Under the pieces are notes generated by a model. That model had not been told where the DNA came from. It saw only the letters and a program-made list of their open reading frames with translations, and ran no database searches. DNA of 64,000 nucleotides from an uncultured Alphaproteobacteria bacterium (lineage in GTDB: Bacteria; Pseudomonadota; Alphaproteobacteria; MPNO01; UBA2964): the NCBI GenBank assembly GCA_943787225.1, contig CALSLP010000001.1, positions 186,001 to 250,000 of the forward strand, read 5' to 3'. Below are positions 26,527 to 34,308 of the stretch, in pieces. The first letter of the stretch is position 1. Every line of letters begins with the position of its first letter. Both the position numbers and the translations under genes were made by a program.

Positions 26527-27762
26527 TCAGGTGTCCAGAATCTCATTTACCGCCTGGCTAAGTTCCTGAATTCTAACCGCCCACTCGTCTCCATACTTGA
26601 GCAGCTGAGTGATCTGCAGGGCCTTATTATCAATCGCTATATAATTCTTCAGTTCGTTGTTCTGTATTGCTTTGACCGAGCCCCCAATTGCGGTGGCTAG
26701 TTCGGCTAGGTAGTTACCGGTTGCGGCATGAACCCTAGGATCAATTGAGACTGTATTGATCATATCTGTCCAGACTTCACCGTTGATCATGATATAGCCA
26801 ATGTTGAATGCTGTTCCGTCAATGGCCCTCCATCTCAGGATCATGCTTCTTCTGAATTCGGGGCGTACCCCAAGCGGTTCAACGAGCTCCAGGAATGCCC
26901 TAATTTCACCAGGAAGTGCCGGATCCAGTTTAGCCATACACTCGTAAAATTCTTCAGCGCTGAGCGTTTGCGCCTGTGGCCGTTTGCTGGTGGGCTGGTG
27001 TTGTTCTGGCGCTTTTACAGAAATCCCTTCACCTTCTATACGGACAATACCTCGTTCGATATTGACTGTGCGTGTGATCAGACGAGGCTGAGCAACAAAC
27101 CCGGATTGATCTGGTAGCTGAAACAGGCCCAGCTCCATCAATGCGAGGGCAAAGTGCATCCCTGCATGAGACTGCAGCTGATCGGTTAGCGTCTCTACGT
27201 CTTCCCTAATTCCGTCACCAACAATGAAGAACAATCCTCTGCCAAGTTTAAGGTTGCGAGATACAGCATCGATAAATGCTGGTTCATCGAGCTCTGCATC
27301 ATCGGGGACAAGGTCATAAAGAGAAAAGTCAGGTTTTGATCCGTCAGGCAGCGCTGCTCTTTTGACAGCATCTTCCAACTCTTCATAAGTCATGCCGGTC
27401 AGGCTTTCCGCATAATCCAGGACCTGGGCGACAACTTCGCGGCGGGCCTCCGGGTTTCTGTAGAGCTTGCATTCCACAAACAGCAGATTGCCGCTGGGCG
27501 TTATAAAGAAATTGTCGATATAGCCGCTGGAGGTCGGCAGTTCAGTGCATACAGAAATCACCTCGCTGTAAGCAGGTTCCACCTCTTCTACGGGCAACAG
27601 CTCGGGATGCAGCTGCACGAGGTTCTGAACCCAGTTTTCATCATAAACCTGTGCTAAATCTCCGCTCTTCTCAAAACGCACGCGCTGCAGCTTGCTGATG
27701 CTCCCATCTGCAATAGAGCCACTGATCAGGAGTGGCGTTGTATGTTGATACCCAGCGTCCAT
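26527..27762 (-). CDS. PD-(D/E)XK nuclease-like protein of unknown role
   Basis: 411 residues. The N-terminal third has a restriction-endonuclease-like core: YIDNFF (Asp about 83), then LLFVECKLY (Glu97-x-Lys99) and a following helix with VAQVLDYA (Gln about 113). This is the PD-(D/E)XK order seen in DUF91-like and Mrr-like nucleases. The remaining 280 residues are not recognised. The ATG has a GAGAGGAAAATACC site. A divergent XRE regulator lies upstream. Such stand-alone nucleases next to recombinases are often defence or mobile-element cargo. That role is inferred. Confidence 0.7.
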   Translation of the reverse strand: MDAGYQHTTPLLISGSIADGSISKLQRVRFEKSGDLAQVYDENWVQNLVQLHPELLPVEEVEPAYSEVISVCTELPTSSGYIDNFFITPSGNLLFVECKLYRNPEARREVVAQVLDYAESLTGMTYEELEDAVKRAALPDGSKPDFSLYDLVPDDAELDEPAFIDAVSRNLKLGRGLFFIVGDGIREDVETLTDQLQSHAGMHFALALMELGLFQLPDQSGFVAQPRLITRTVNIERGIVRIEGEGISVKAPEQHQPTSKRPQAQTLSAEEFYECMAKLDPALPGEIRAFLELVEPLGVRPEFRRSMILRWRAIDGTAFNIGYIMINGEVWTDMINTVSIDPRVHAATGNYLAELATAIGGSVKAIQNNELKNYIAIDNKALQITQLLKYGDEWAVRIQELSQAVNEILDT

Positions 27763-27914
27763 GGTATTTTCCTCTCACCGTTTACCGCCTGCCCTGCAAT
27801 TTCTATAGAGCCGGCTTGCATGGACGACTGATTGCTTCCTTCGCGAGCCAAGTCCAGTGAAATGAGACTCATAGTCTGTAGACGATAAGTCAACATTTTT
27901 GCCTTCATCTAGGC

Positions 27915-28124
27915 ATGGATATTCGTCGTCAGGTAGGGCTCAACATTAAGCGGTATCGCACCGCCAGAGGCCTGTCACAGGAAGCACTTGCCTTTGAATG
28001 CGGCAAGCACCGTACCTATATCAGCGGCATCGAACGCGGTATCAGGAACCCAACGGTGACAGTCCTGCAGCAAATCGCTGATGCGCTTGAAACATCAGCA
28101 GCATCATTGCTCGAATTAAAATAA
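27915..28124 (+). CDS. XRE-family helix-turn-helix regulator
   Basis: 69 residues, almost entirely a Cro/CI-type HTH: VGLNIKRYRTARGLSQEALAFECG, then HRTYISGIERGIRNPTVTVLQQIADAL. It is a small DNA-binding protein with no effector domain. It is divergent from the nuclease gene at 26527 with about 150 bases between, so it may control that gene and itself, as in many restriction-control or mobile-element modules. It also lies just left of the recombinase-terminase element. Confidence 0.88.
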   Translation: MDIRRQVGLNIKRYRTARGLSQEALAFECGKHRTYISGIERGIRNPTVTVLQQIADALETSAASLLELK

Positions 28125-28296
28125 ATCAGGTGATTGTCAACATTTAGTTTGACATAACCAGCAAAACACCACATCTTGCTATTAGATTGCTATTTTCCTC
28201 ATAATGCCAAGGAGGGCGCGAGGAGTGTGGCAGCGGGTTTAACCGCTGTCGGCTCACGCACCCTGAATTGGCAGAGGTGCAGGTCGACAGCCAGGA

Positions 28297-29745
28297 ATGG
28301 TGGTCGGTCAGATGGCGAACGAGACGATAGACGAAACGGCGCACAAAATTGCGCTTGTGCCCGGTAGCAAATACCAGAGCGGGCCTGAATTCAACAAAGC
28401 AAGTGCATCAAACCATCTCGCAGTCGAGATGGTTGCCGTTGATAAGCTACAGCCCTATCCGGGCAATGCTCATACCCACCCCAAGAAACAACGAAAAGCG
28501 CTCAAAGCTGCGATTCGTGAATTTGGTTTCAATGTTCCAATACTGATTGATGGCGACGATGCAATTGTCGCCGGTGAGCTGCGTGCAGACGTAGCCAAAG
28601 AGCTCGGCTTTGGCGACATACCAGCTATTCGGATAACCCATCTGTCCGAGGCGCAAATCCGTGCTTTTATCATTGCCGAGAACCGAGTCTCAGAGCTCGG
28701 CGAATGGGATACAGAAAAACTTGCCGCCGAGTTTGATTTCCTCGCATCGGTAAACTTCAACGTCGAACTCACAGGTTTTGAAGCGCCCGAGATCGACATC
28801 GTATTAGCGGAACAGGACGAGGATGATGAATTTGATGACCATCCGATTTTGCCCAGTGCTACTCCCTCGATATCTCGGCTCGGGGATCTCTGGCTCCTTG
28901 GTACAGATCACCGCCTACTGTGTGGTAACGCGCTTAACCAGGACGATTACACCACACTCCTGCGAAGCGATAAGGCCAGCATGGTGTTCACCGACCCACC
29001 CTACAATGTACCGATCGCCGGGCATGTATCGGGACTTGGATCCGCAAAGCACCGCGAGTTCGCCATGGCGGCCGGCGAGATGTCAGATGACGGTTTCACA
29101 GGTTTTCTAGAAACAGTTTTTAATAATCTCGCTGCAGCGACCAGCGATGGGTCCCTCCATTTTATATGCATGGACTGGAGACACCTCTCACATGCTCTGT
29201 CAGCCGGAAGCGTTGTCTATGACGAACTAAAGAACATCTGCATCTGGGCCAAATCTAACGGCGGCATGGGCTCCCTGTATCGCTCGCAACACGAGGAGGT
29301 CCTCGTCTTTAAAAATGGTACGGCACCTCACATAAATAATGTTGAGTTGGGCCGCCATGGGCGCAATCGTTCCAACGTTTGGCGCTATCCCGGAATGAAT
29401 TCGTTTGGCAAAAACCGAGATGCCGATCTCGCTCTTCACCCGACCGTCAAACCAACTTCATTGGTCGCAGATGCCATCATGGATTGCTCAAATCGTGGTG
29501 ACACCATCCTCGATCCGTTCGCGGGAAGCGGCACGATATTTCTTGCCGCCGAGAAAACTGGACGTCGAGGGTATGGAATCGAGCTCGACCCAGCCTATGT
29601 CGACGTCGCAATCAAGCGATGGGAAACCATGACAGGTGGCTTGGCTCGTCACGCCGAGACAAAACTCACCTTCGCCGAAACAGCCCTCAAAAGATCACAA
29701 ATCATCGAACCGGCTGTGCAAGGTACGGAGGCAACCAATGTCTGA
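28297..29745 (+). CDS. ParB-like domain fused to a DNA methyltransferase
   Basis: 482 residues. Residues about 40-130 form a ParB/Srx-like domain (VDKLQPYPGNAHTHPKKQRKAL ... AGELRADVAKELG). Residues about 190-455 form an amino-methyltransferase with motif IV TDPPYNVP (about 232) followed much later by motif I DPFAGSGTIFLA (about 405). That order is the beta class, which methylates adenine N6 or cytosine N4. It lies directly upstream of a DUF5681 protein and a phage-type terminase and overlaps the former. A second ATG at 28312 is an equally good start. No cognate restriction enzyme is seen. Confidence 0.88.
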   Translation: MVVGQMANETIDETAHKIALVPGSKYQSGPEFNKASASNHLAVEMVAVDKLQPYPGNAHTHPKKQRKALKAAIREFGFNVPILIDGDDAIVAGELRADVAKELGFGDIPAIRITHLSEAQIRAFIIAENRVSELGEWDTEKLAAEFDFLASVNFNVELTGFEAPEIDIVLAEQDEDDEFDDHPILPSATPSISRLGDLWLLGTDHRLLCGNALNQDDYTTLLRSDKASMVFTDPPYNVPIAGHVSGLGSAKHREFAMAAGEMSDDGFTGFLETVFNNLAAATSDGSLHFICMDWRHLSHALSAGSVVYDELKNICIWAKSNGGMGSLYRSQHEEVLVFKNGTAPHINNVELGRHGRNRSNVWRYPGMNSFGKNRDADLALHPTVKPTSLVADAIMDCSNRGDTILDPFAGSGTIFLAAEKTGRRGYGIELDPAYVDVAIKRWETMTGGLARHAETKLTFAETALKRSQIIEPAVQGTEATNV

Positions 29746-30133
29746 GGAATTCGACGTCGGCTACGGCAAACCGCCTAAGTCAGGGCAATTCAAAAAAGGA
29801 AAATCCGGCAATCCGAAAGGTCGTCCGAAAGGCACTAAAAATCTGAAGTCCGATCTACAGGATGAATTAGGCGAGAAAATTGTCATTAGCGAGTCCGGAA
29901 AAACCAAAAAAATCTCGAAACAGAAAGCACTCGTTAAAGGCATTGCTGCAAAAGCAATTGGTGGCAACGTTCCCGCAATGAAGGTGTTGCTCGACCTTAT
30001 CGTTAGGGTAACGCAGGACGACCCCGATTCCATTCCCGAAGAAAGCCTTTCCGCCGCGGACAAACAGATCCTTGAGAATTTCAAATCCGAAATTCTGAAA
30101 TCCGCACCAAGGAAAACCAAAGGGGAAAAATGA
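29738..30133 (+). CDS. DUF5681 protein, likely small-terminase-like partner
   Basis: About 131 residues. The N-terminus has the DUF5681 signature YGKPPKSGQFKKGKSGNPKGRPKGTKN (residues about 7-33), rich in Gly/Lys/Pro and probably DNA-binding. The rest is helical. In many alphaproteobacterial elements this family lies immediately before a large terminase gene, in the place of a small terminase, and here it does so with a two-base gap. The role as DNA-recognition partner is inferred from position. ATG 29738 has an ACGGAGG site and overlaps the methyltransferase gene. Confidence 0.82.
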   Translation: MSEEFDVGYGKPPKSGQFKKGKSGNPKGRPKGTKNLKSDLQDELGEKIVISESGKTKKISKQKALVKGIAAKAIGGNVPAMKVLLDLIVRVTQDDPDSIPEESLSAADKQILENFKSEILKSAPRKTKGEK

Positions 30134-30134
30134 T

Positions 30135-31622
30135 ATGTCCGATAATCATGAAAAAATTTCAGCACTCATCAGAGCGAGTTTTCTTTCCTTCCTCCTGAAA
30201 GCCTTCGAAGAAGTCCATCCGGGAAAGATTCTCGATACAAATTGGCATATTCAGCTTCTTTGCTGGCTGATGACCAGGTGTGACGAGGGAGAATTGAAAA
30301 GGCTACTGATCTGTCTTTGCCCCCGTAGCCTCAAATCGTTCATCATATCTGTTGCCTGGCCCGCCTGGTGTCTTGGCCAGGATCCCACGAAAAAGATCAT
30401 CTGCATCAGCTATTCGGACGATTTAGCGGCGAAACTCAGCCGTGATTTTCAGCGGATCGTGATCTCGACCTGGTACAAAAAGGCCTTTCCCGCCACGGTA
30501 TTCGGAAAGTCCAAGTTTACCACGCATGAAGCAACGACTTCTGAGAACGGCTTTAGATTTGCGACGTCTGTAGGTGGCACCCTTACAGGGCGCGGCGGCG
30601 ACATCATCATCATCGACGACCCAATCAAAGCGGAAGACGCTACGTCAGAGACAATCAGAAATTCTGTCAATCACTGGTTTGCGAGTACTGTTTCTTCGCG
30701 CTTTGACAATCCGGACGAGGGAATTCTGGTTATCGTCAGCCAGCGGACTCATATGGATGACCTCGCCGGTTTTCTAAAAGAACGCAGTGATTGGCACGAA
30801 GTCTCCATCCCCGCGATTGCATTCGAAAGTGAACGAATACAGATTGGCAACGGACCCGATGACTTCATTAACAGGGAGCCAGGCGACCTGATGCACCCCG
30901 ACAGGCTCAGCAAGGAGTTCCTGGACCAGCAGAAGAGCCTACTCGGGAGCTATAATTTTGCCGCCCAGTACCAACAGGATCCGATCCCGCTCGAGGGCAA
31001 TCTGGTTCGTCAGGAGTGGCTGCGCTATCACGAATATCCCCATAACTGGGACGGTTTCGAGTATATTGTGCAGAGCTGGGACTGCGCCGTATCAACCAAT
31101 GATGGGAGTAGCTATTCGGTGTGCCTTACCTTCGGTCTTGTGGAGCAAAGGGCCTATTTACTGCACGTTCTTCGGGAACGGCTGGACTTCCCGTTGCTGC
31201 TAAAAAAGGCCAAATCTCACGCACGCGTATACGGTGCCGATTTGCTGCTGATCGAAAACGCGTCTTCTGGTCGACAGCTATACGAAATACTCGGTCACGA
31301 AAGAGATATCCCCGTCAAAGCTATTGATGTCGATACAGATAAAGAAGCACGTCTTGCCGCGGTGTCTCACCTCATCGAACAAGGCCGAATATATCTGCCC
31401 ACGGGGGCTCCCTGGCTAAATGAATTCATGAAAGAGATTCTATCATTTCCGAACAGCAAATATAATGATCAGGTCGACAGCTTCTCTCAGTTCCTGCGCT
31501 GGTTTATGGAAAAAGATCGCAACACAATTCCTGAACTAACAGTCCGAATATTGGGTAAAAATAAAAACCGCGACAGGTACTACGAACGCAACGGCATTCA
31601 TACATTTCCCTCAGGTTGGTGA
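30135..31622 (+). CDS. Phage-type terminase large subunit
   Basis: 495 residues. The ATPase half has a family-typical Walker A, CPRSLKSF (about 62-69), a Walker B IIIIDDP (about 151-157) and a coupling-type motif VIVSQRTH (about 199-206). The C-terminal half has an RNase H-like nuclease fold beginning QSWDCAVS (Asp about 319) with later acids in LLIENAS and NDQVDSFSQFLRW. Terminases cut and pump DNA into phage heads. No portal, capsid or tail gene follows, so packaging into a particle would need a helper, or the enzyme has another job. The ATG follows the DUF5681 stop immediately. Confidence 0.9.
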   Translation: MSDNHEKISALIRASFLSFLLKAFEEVHPGKILDTNWHIQLLCWLMTRCDEGELKRLLICLCPRSLKSFIISVAWPAWCLGQDPTKKIICISYSDDLAAKLSRDFQRIVISTWYKKAFPATVFGKSKFTTHEATTSENGFRFATSVGGTLTGRGGDIIIIDDPIKAEDATSETIRNSVNHWFASTVSSRFDNPDEGILVIVSQRTHMDDLAGFLKERSDWHEVSIPAIAFESERIQIGNGPDDFINREPGDLMHPDRLSKEFLDQQKSLLGSYNFAAQYQQDPIPLEGNLVRQEWLRYHEYPHNWDGFEYIVQSWDCAVSTNDGSSYSVCLTFGLVEQRAYLLHVLRERLDFPLLLKKAKSHARVYGADLLLIENASSGRQLYEILGHERDIPVKAIDVDTDKEARLAAVSHLIEQGRIYLPTGAPWLNEFMKEILSFPNSKYNDQVDSFSQFLRWFMEKDRNTIPELTVRILGKNKNRDRYYERNGIHTFPSGW

Positions 31623-31641
31623 CCGCATTTTATGACAATTC

Positions 31642-31673
31642 ACTGGACTTCGTTTGCGAAGGAAGCATGCATG
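31642..31673 (+). repeat. 32-bp leader repeat, copy 1
   Basis: A 32-base sequence starting ACTGGACTTCGTTTGCGAAGG is repeated at 33460-33491 with 29 of 32 identical bases. It contains a hairpin-forming CTTCG-TTTG-CGAAG, then an AAGGA ribosome-site-like run and an ATG. The ATG opens a frame of four codons (M-A-T-R-stop). It lies in the leader of the small gene at 31702. Confidence 0.75.
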
Positions 31674-31701
31674 GCCACCCGTTAGCCCTGAATGTGTACT
31701 C

Positions 31702-31914
31702 ATGGATGATGAAAGACAGGAACTGATCCGGCATTTGTTTGCCGAGATGACTGCCGAAATCGAGACCGCCCACGACTTTGCGGCATCGGGGCAGGCCGCG
31801 TGTATCAGCGCCGAGGAATATCTAATCTTGGCGCACCAGATCAGAGAAAAATCGAGCTGTATTAACGCCTATGCCACCACATTGGAGTATCTCGCCAGTG
31901 CCGATGATAAATAG
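31702..31914 (+). CDS. Small helical protein of the terminase element
   Basis: About 70 residues (MDDERQELIRHLFAEM...), mostly amphipathic helix with two Cys. It follows the terminase gene by about 80 bases and precedes the RecB-like nuclease gene in the same direction. I do not recognise a family. A longer in-frame start at 31654 would cross the leader repeat and is less likely. It could be a regulator or accessory protein of the element. Confidence 0.5.
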   Translation: MDDERQELIRHLFAEMTAEIETAHDFAASGQAACISAEEYLILAHQIREKSSCINAYATTLEYLASADDK

Positions 31915-31987
31915 TCGATAATGACACCAGAACACCCCGCTAATACGATAGCGTTCTTCAGTCAGCGACAGATACAAAAGGTCATCA

Positions 31988-33397
31988 ATGCCTCTTCTAA
32001 ACGCTTCTGACATTGTTCCCCTGAGCCATTGTCCCAGGCGTTTCTGGTATGACCGAAATCAGCCTCCCGGTCTGACCGAGGGCGACCCAGACCCTTTTGA
32101 AGCCCTTATCATGGAACTCGGCCTCGACCACGAAGAGACCGTAAAAAATAAGCTTTCGGCTAAGCACGATCTCGTTGAGGCTGAATCGGTTGAGCATACA
32201 AAGGCACTGATGGAAGACGGTGTCGATGTCATCTATCAGGCTCAGCTGCTTGACCGAAAAAACCAGCTTTTCGGAAAACCGGATTTTCTCCTGCACCAAG
32301 AAGACGGCACATACCAGGCAGCAGATGCCAAACTTGCACAATCGATAAATTCTAAAATCGGGATACAGCTCGCCTTTTATCGCCGACTGCTCGGCTCAAA
32401 ACATGACGGGCTGGTCTATCTCGGGACGGGACTGACCGAAACTGTCGGCGATAAATATAACGTCAAACTGGATAGGTATATCGACACCGCCCACACAATC
32501 CTTTTGGCAACGGAGCGCCCAGAAGCTCACTACGGCGAGACAAAATGCGCTTCATGCCCTTATTACAATATCTGCCAACCTGAATTCGTCGAGGCAGAAG
32601 ACCCGTCCCTTCTTTATGGCGTCGACGGACGGAGCCTAGCCGGGCTTCGGGATGCAGGTCTGGAAACCATTTCACAACTGGCGAAAGCGGACTCCAAAGA
32701 TATTCCTGATATTCCCCACTTGAAGGGCGCCCGAAAAGAGAAAGCCGTTCTTCAGGCCAAGGCCTGGAAAACCGGTGCTCTGACCAAGCTGAACGAGATC
32801 ATCTTACCTGAAGGAACCTGGGTTCATTTTGACATAGAAGCCAATCCACAAACCGGCGGCGGCCATCAGCATGTGTACCTTTGGGGATTTTTGCTGCCGC
32901 CTTATGCAAAATCTGATTTCGACTATGTATGGACAGATTCCATTGAAGAAGACAAAGCCGGCTGGCTCGCCTTTCTCGCAAAAGTCGAGACCTACCGGGA
33001 ACGATGGCCAGATCTGAAACTGATCCATTTTGCCAACTACGAACGCGACCAGATCAAAACCTACGCTAAAAAGTATGAAATGACGGAAAACCAGACCGTC
33101 ACCTGGCTCTTGGGCAGTGATGGTCCACTATACGACATTCAGAAAGCGATCAAAGCAAACCTGGTCCTGCCGGTTTCCGGTTACGGGTTGAAGAATATCT
33201 GCAAACACCCCGATCTCGTCAATTTCCAGTGGGAGGATGACGGTTCGGGATCACAATGGTCGGTGGTCCAATTCATTAATTTCCTGAATGCGTCAGACCC
33301 CTCCGAAAAAGAAGCACTGAAGAACTCCATCCTGACCTATAACCGGGATGATGTAAGAGCGACACGCGCGCTCGAAGAATGGTTGCGCAGACTTTAG
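31988..33397 (+). CDS. TM0106-family RecB-like (Cas4-like) nuclease with RNase H-like domain
   Basis: 469 residues. The N-terminal half is a Cas4/RecB-type nuclease. An iron-sulfur cysteine set is visible at 15 (HCPRRFWY), 187, 190 and 196 (CASCPYYNIC), and the active-site acids are in GKPDFLL (Asp99) and AADAKLA (Asp113-x-Lys115). The C-terminal half has an RNase H-like exonuclease core: HFDIEANP (Asp282, Glu284), IHFANYERDQ and a final YNRDDVRAT. This is the TM0106 layout, without a helicase attached. It probably degrades or processes DNA or RNA-DNA ends. It is intact and in line with the terminase genes. Confidence 0.87.
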   Translation: MPLLNASDIVPLSHCPRRFWYDRNQPPGLTEGDPDPFEALIMELGLDHEETVKNKLSAKHDLVEAESVEHTKALMEDGVDVIYQAQLLDRKNQLFGKPDFLLHQEDGTYQAADAKLAQSINSKIGIQLAFYRRLLGSKHDGLVYLGTGLTETVGDKYNVKLDRYIDTAHTILLATERPEAHYGETKCASCPYYNICQPEFVEAEDPSLLYGVDGRSLAGLRDAGLETISQLAKADSKDIPDIPHLKGARKEKAVLQAKAWKTGALTKLNEIILPEGTWVHFDIEANPQTGGGHQHVYLWGFLLPPYAKSDFDYVWTDSIEEDKAGWLAFLAKVETYRERWPDLKLIHFANYERDQIKTYAKKYEMTENQTVTWLLGSDGPLYDIQKAIKANLVLPVSGYGLKNICKHPDLVNFQWEDDGSGSQWSVVQFINFLNASDPSEKEALKNSILTYNRDDVRATRALEEWLRRL

Positions 33398-33459
33398 GTT
33401 ACAACACCGTCTCTAAGACATTAGCCATTCCATCTCCTATCAAAGAATTTGATCTTCCG

Positions 33460-33491
33460 ACTGGACTTCGTTCGCAAAGGAAGCATCCATG
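33460..33491 (+). repeat. 32-bp leader repeat, copy 2
   Basis: Second copy of the repeat at 31642, differing at three positions (T/C, G/A, G/C). It too ends with AAGGA and an ATG opening a very short frame (M-L-T-G-R-stop). It lies about 100 bases before the DUF3489 gene. The hairpin arms are weaker here. Confidence 0.75.
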
Positions 33492-33597
33492 CTGACGGGA
33501 CGCTGATCCGGCCTCCCTGCCCTGTTTGAGAATATCTCCAGGGCTTCCGACGGTGGAAGCAGTGCGATGGCGCACTGCCGAAACCAAAGGAAAACAG

Positions 33598-33861
33598 ATG
33601 AGCAATAACGCGCAAATCGGCGACAAACCTCTAAACGCAGCGAACACAAAGCGGGACTCAAAACATCAAACTGTCCTGCGTCTACTGAAACGAAAGACGG
33701 GTGCAAGCACCGACGAGCTCAATAAGGCCACTGACTGGCAACCACACAGCATCCGCGCCTATATCAGCGCCACCATTCGCAAAAAACTCCAGCTCACCGT
33801 TGAAGCGAATACGGATGCCGCACGCGGACGGGTGTATCGCATCGTCAAAGCTCCCAAGTAG
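33598..33861 (+). CDS. DUF3489 small DNA-binding-like protein
   Basis: About 87 residues. The core reads SKHQTVLRLLKRKTGASTDELNKATDWQPHSIRAYISATIRKK, a winged-helix-like pattern that matches DUF3489. The ending is RGRVYRIVKAPK. In alphaproteobacteria this family almost always comes just before DUF2924 and a large serine recombinase, as here. The ATG at 33598 has an AAAGGAAA site. It probably regulates or assists the recombinase, but that is inferred from conserved neighbourhood. Confidence 0.85.
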   Translation: MSNNAQIGDKPLNAANTKRDSKHQTVLRLLKRKTGASTDELNKATDWQPHSIRAYISATIRKKLQLTVEANTDAARGRVYRIVKAPK

Positions 33862-33870
33862 GAGAGGACG

Positions 33871-34308
33871 ATGACGACTAAACAGGAAAGGGTTGAGCAA
33901 GAGCTTGAAGCAATCCCGGCGTTATCGAGAGCAGACCTCATTCATAAATGGGAAGCCGCCTATAAAAGACCACCACCGAAAGGCATCAGCCGCAGACTTC
34001 TTGAATATGCCACCGCCTATAACATTCAGGCAAAAGCCTTCGGCGGATTGAAACCTGAGACCAAGCGTAAACTTTTGAAGATCGCTGAAGAGAACCACGC
34101 CGGTTCTAACAAAACTGTATCGATACCGAAATCGAAGAAGGTAACGCCGGGATCACGCTTGGTCAGGGAATGGCATGGTAAAACCCATATCATTGATGTT
34201 CTCGACAAAGGTTTTAGATATGGCAATCAGCATTACAGATCGCTCTCTGAAGTAGCTCGCACGATTACCGGGGCCAGATGGTCAGGCCCGAGGTTCTTTG
34301 GACTATGA
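33871..34308 (+). CDS. DUF2924 protein, recombinase partner
   Basis: 145 residues. Family features are the LIHKWEAAYKRPPPKGISRRLLEYATAYNIQAKAFGG block (about 24-60) and the C-terminal LVREWHGKTHIIDVLDKGFRYGNQHYRSLSEVARTITGARWSGPRFFGL (about 97-145), a homeodomain-like or DNA-binding tail. The stop codon overlaps the ATG of the serine recombinase (ATGA), so the two are made together. It may act as a directionality or accessory factor. That function has not been read from the sequence itself. Confidence 0.85.
   Translation: MTTKQERVEQELEAIPALSRADLIHKWEAAYKRPPPKGISRRLLEYATAYNIQAKAFGGLKPETKRKLLKIAEENHAGSNKTVSIPKSKKVTPGSRLVREWHGKTHIIDVLDKGFRYGNQHYRSLSEVARTITGARWSGPRFFGL

Noticed and set aside
26370..26561. 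63-codon plus-strand frame
   Set aside because: AT-rich, no ribosome site, and it runs antisense into the nuclease gene.
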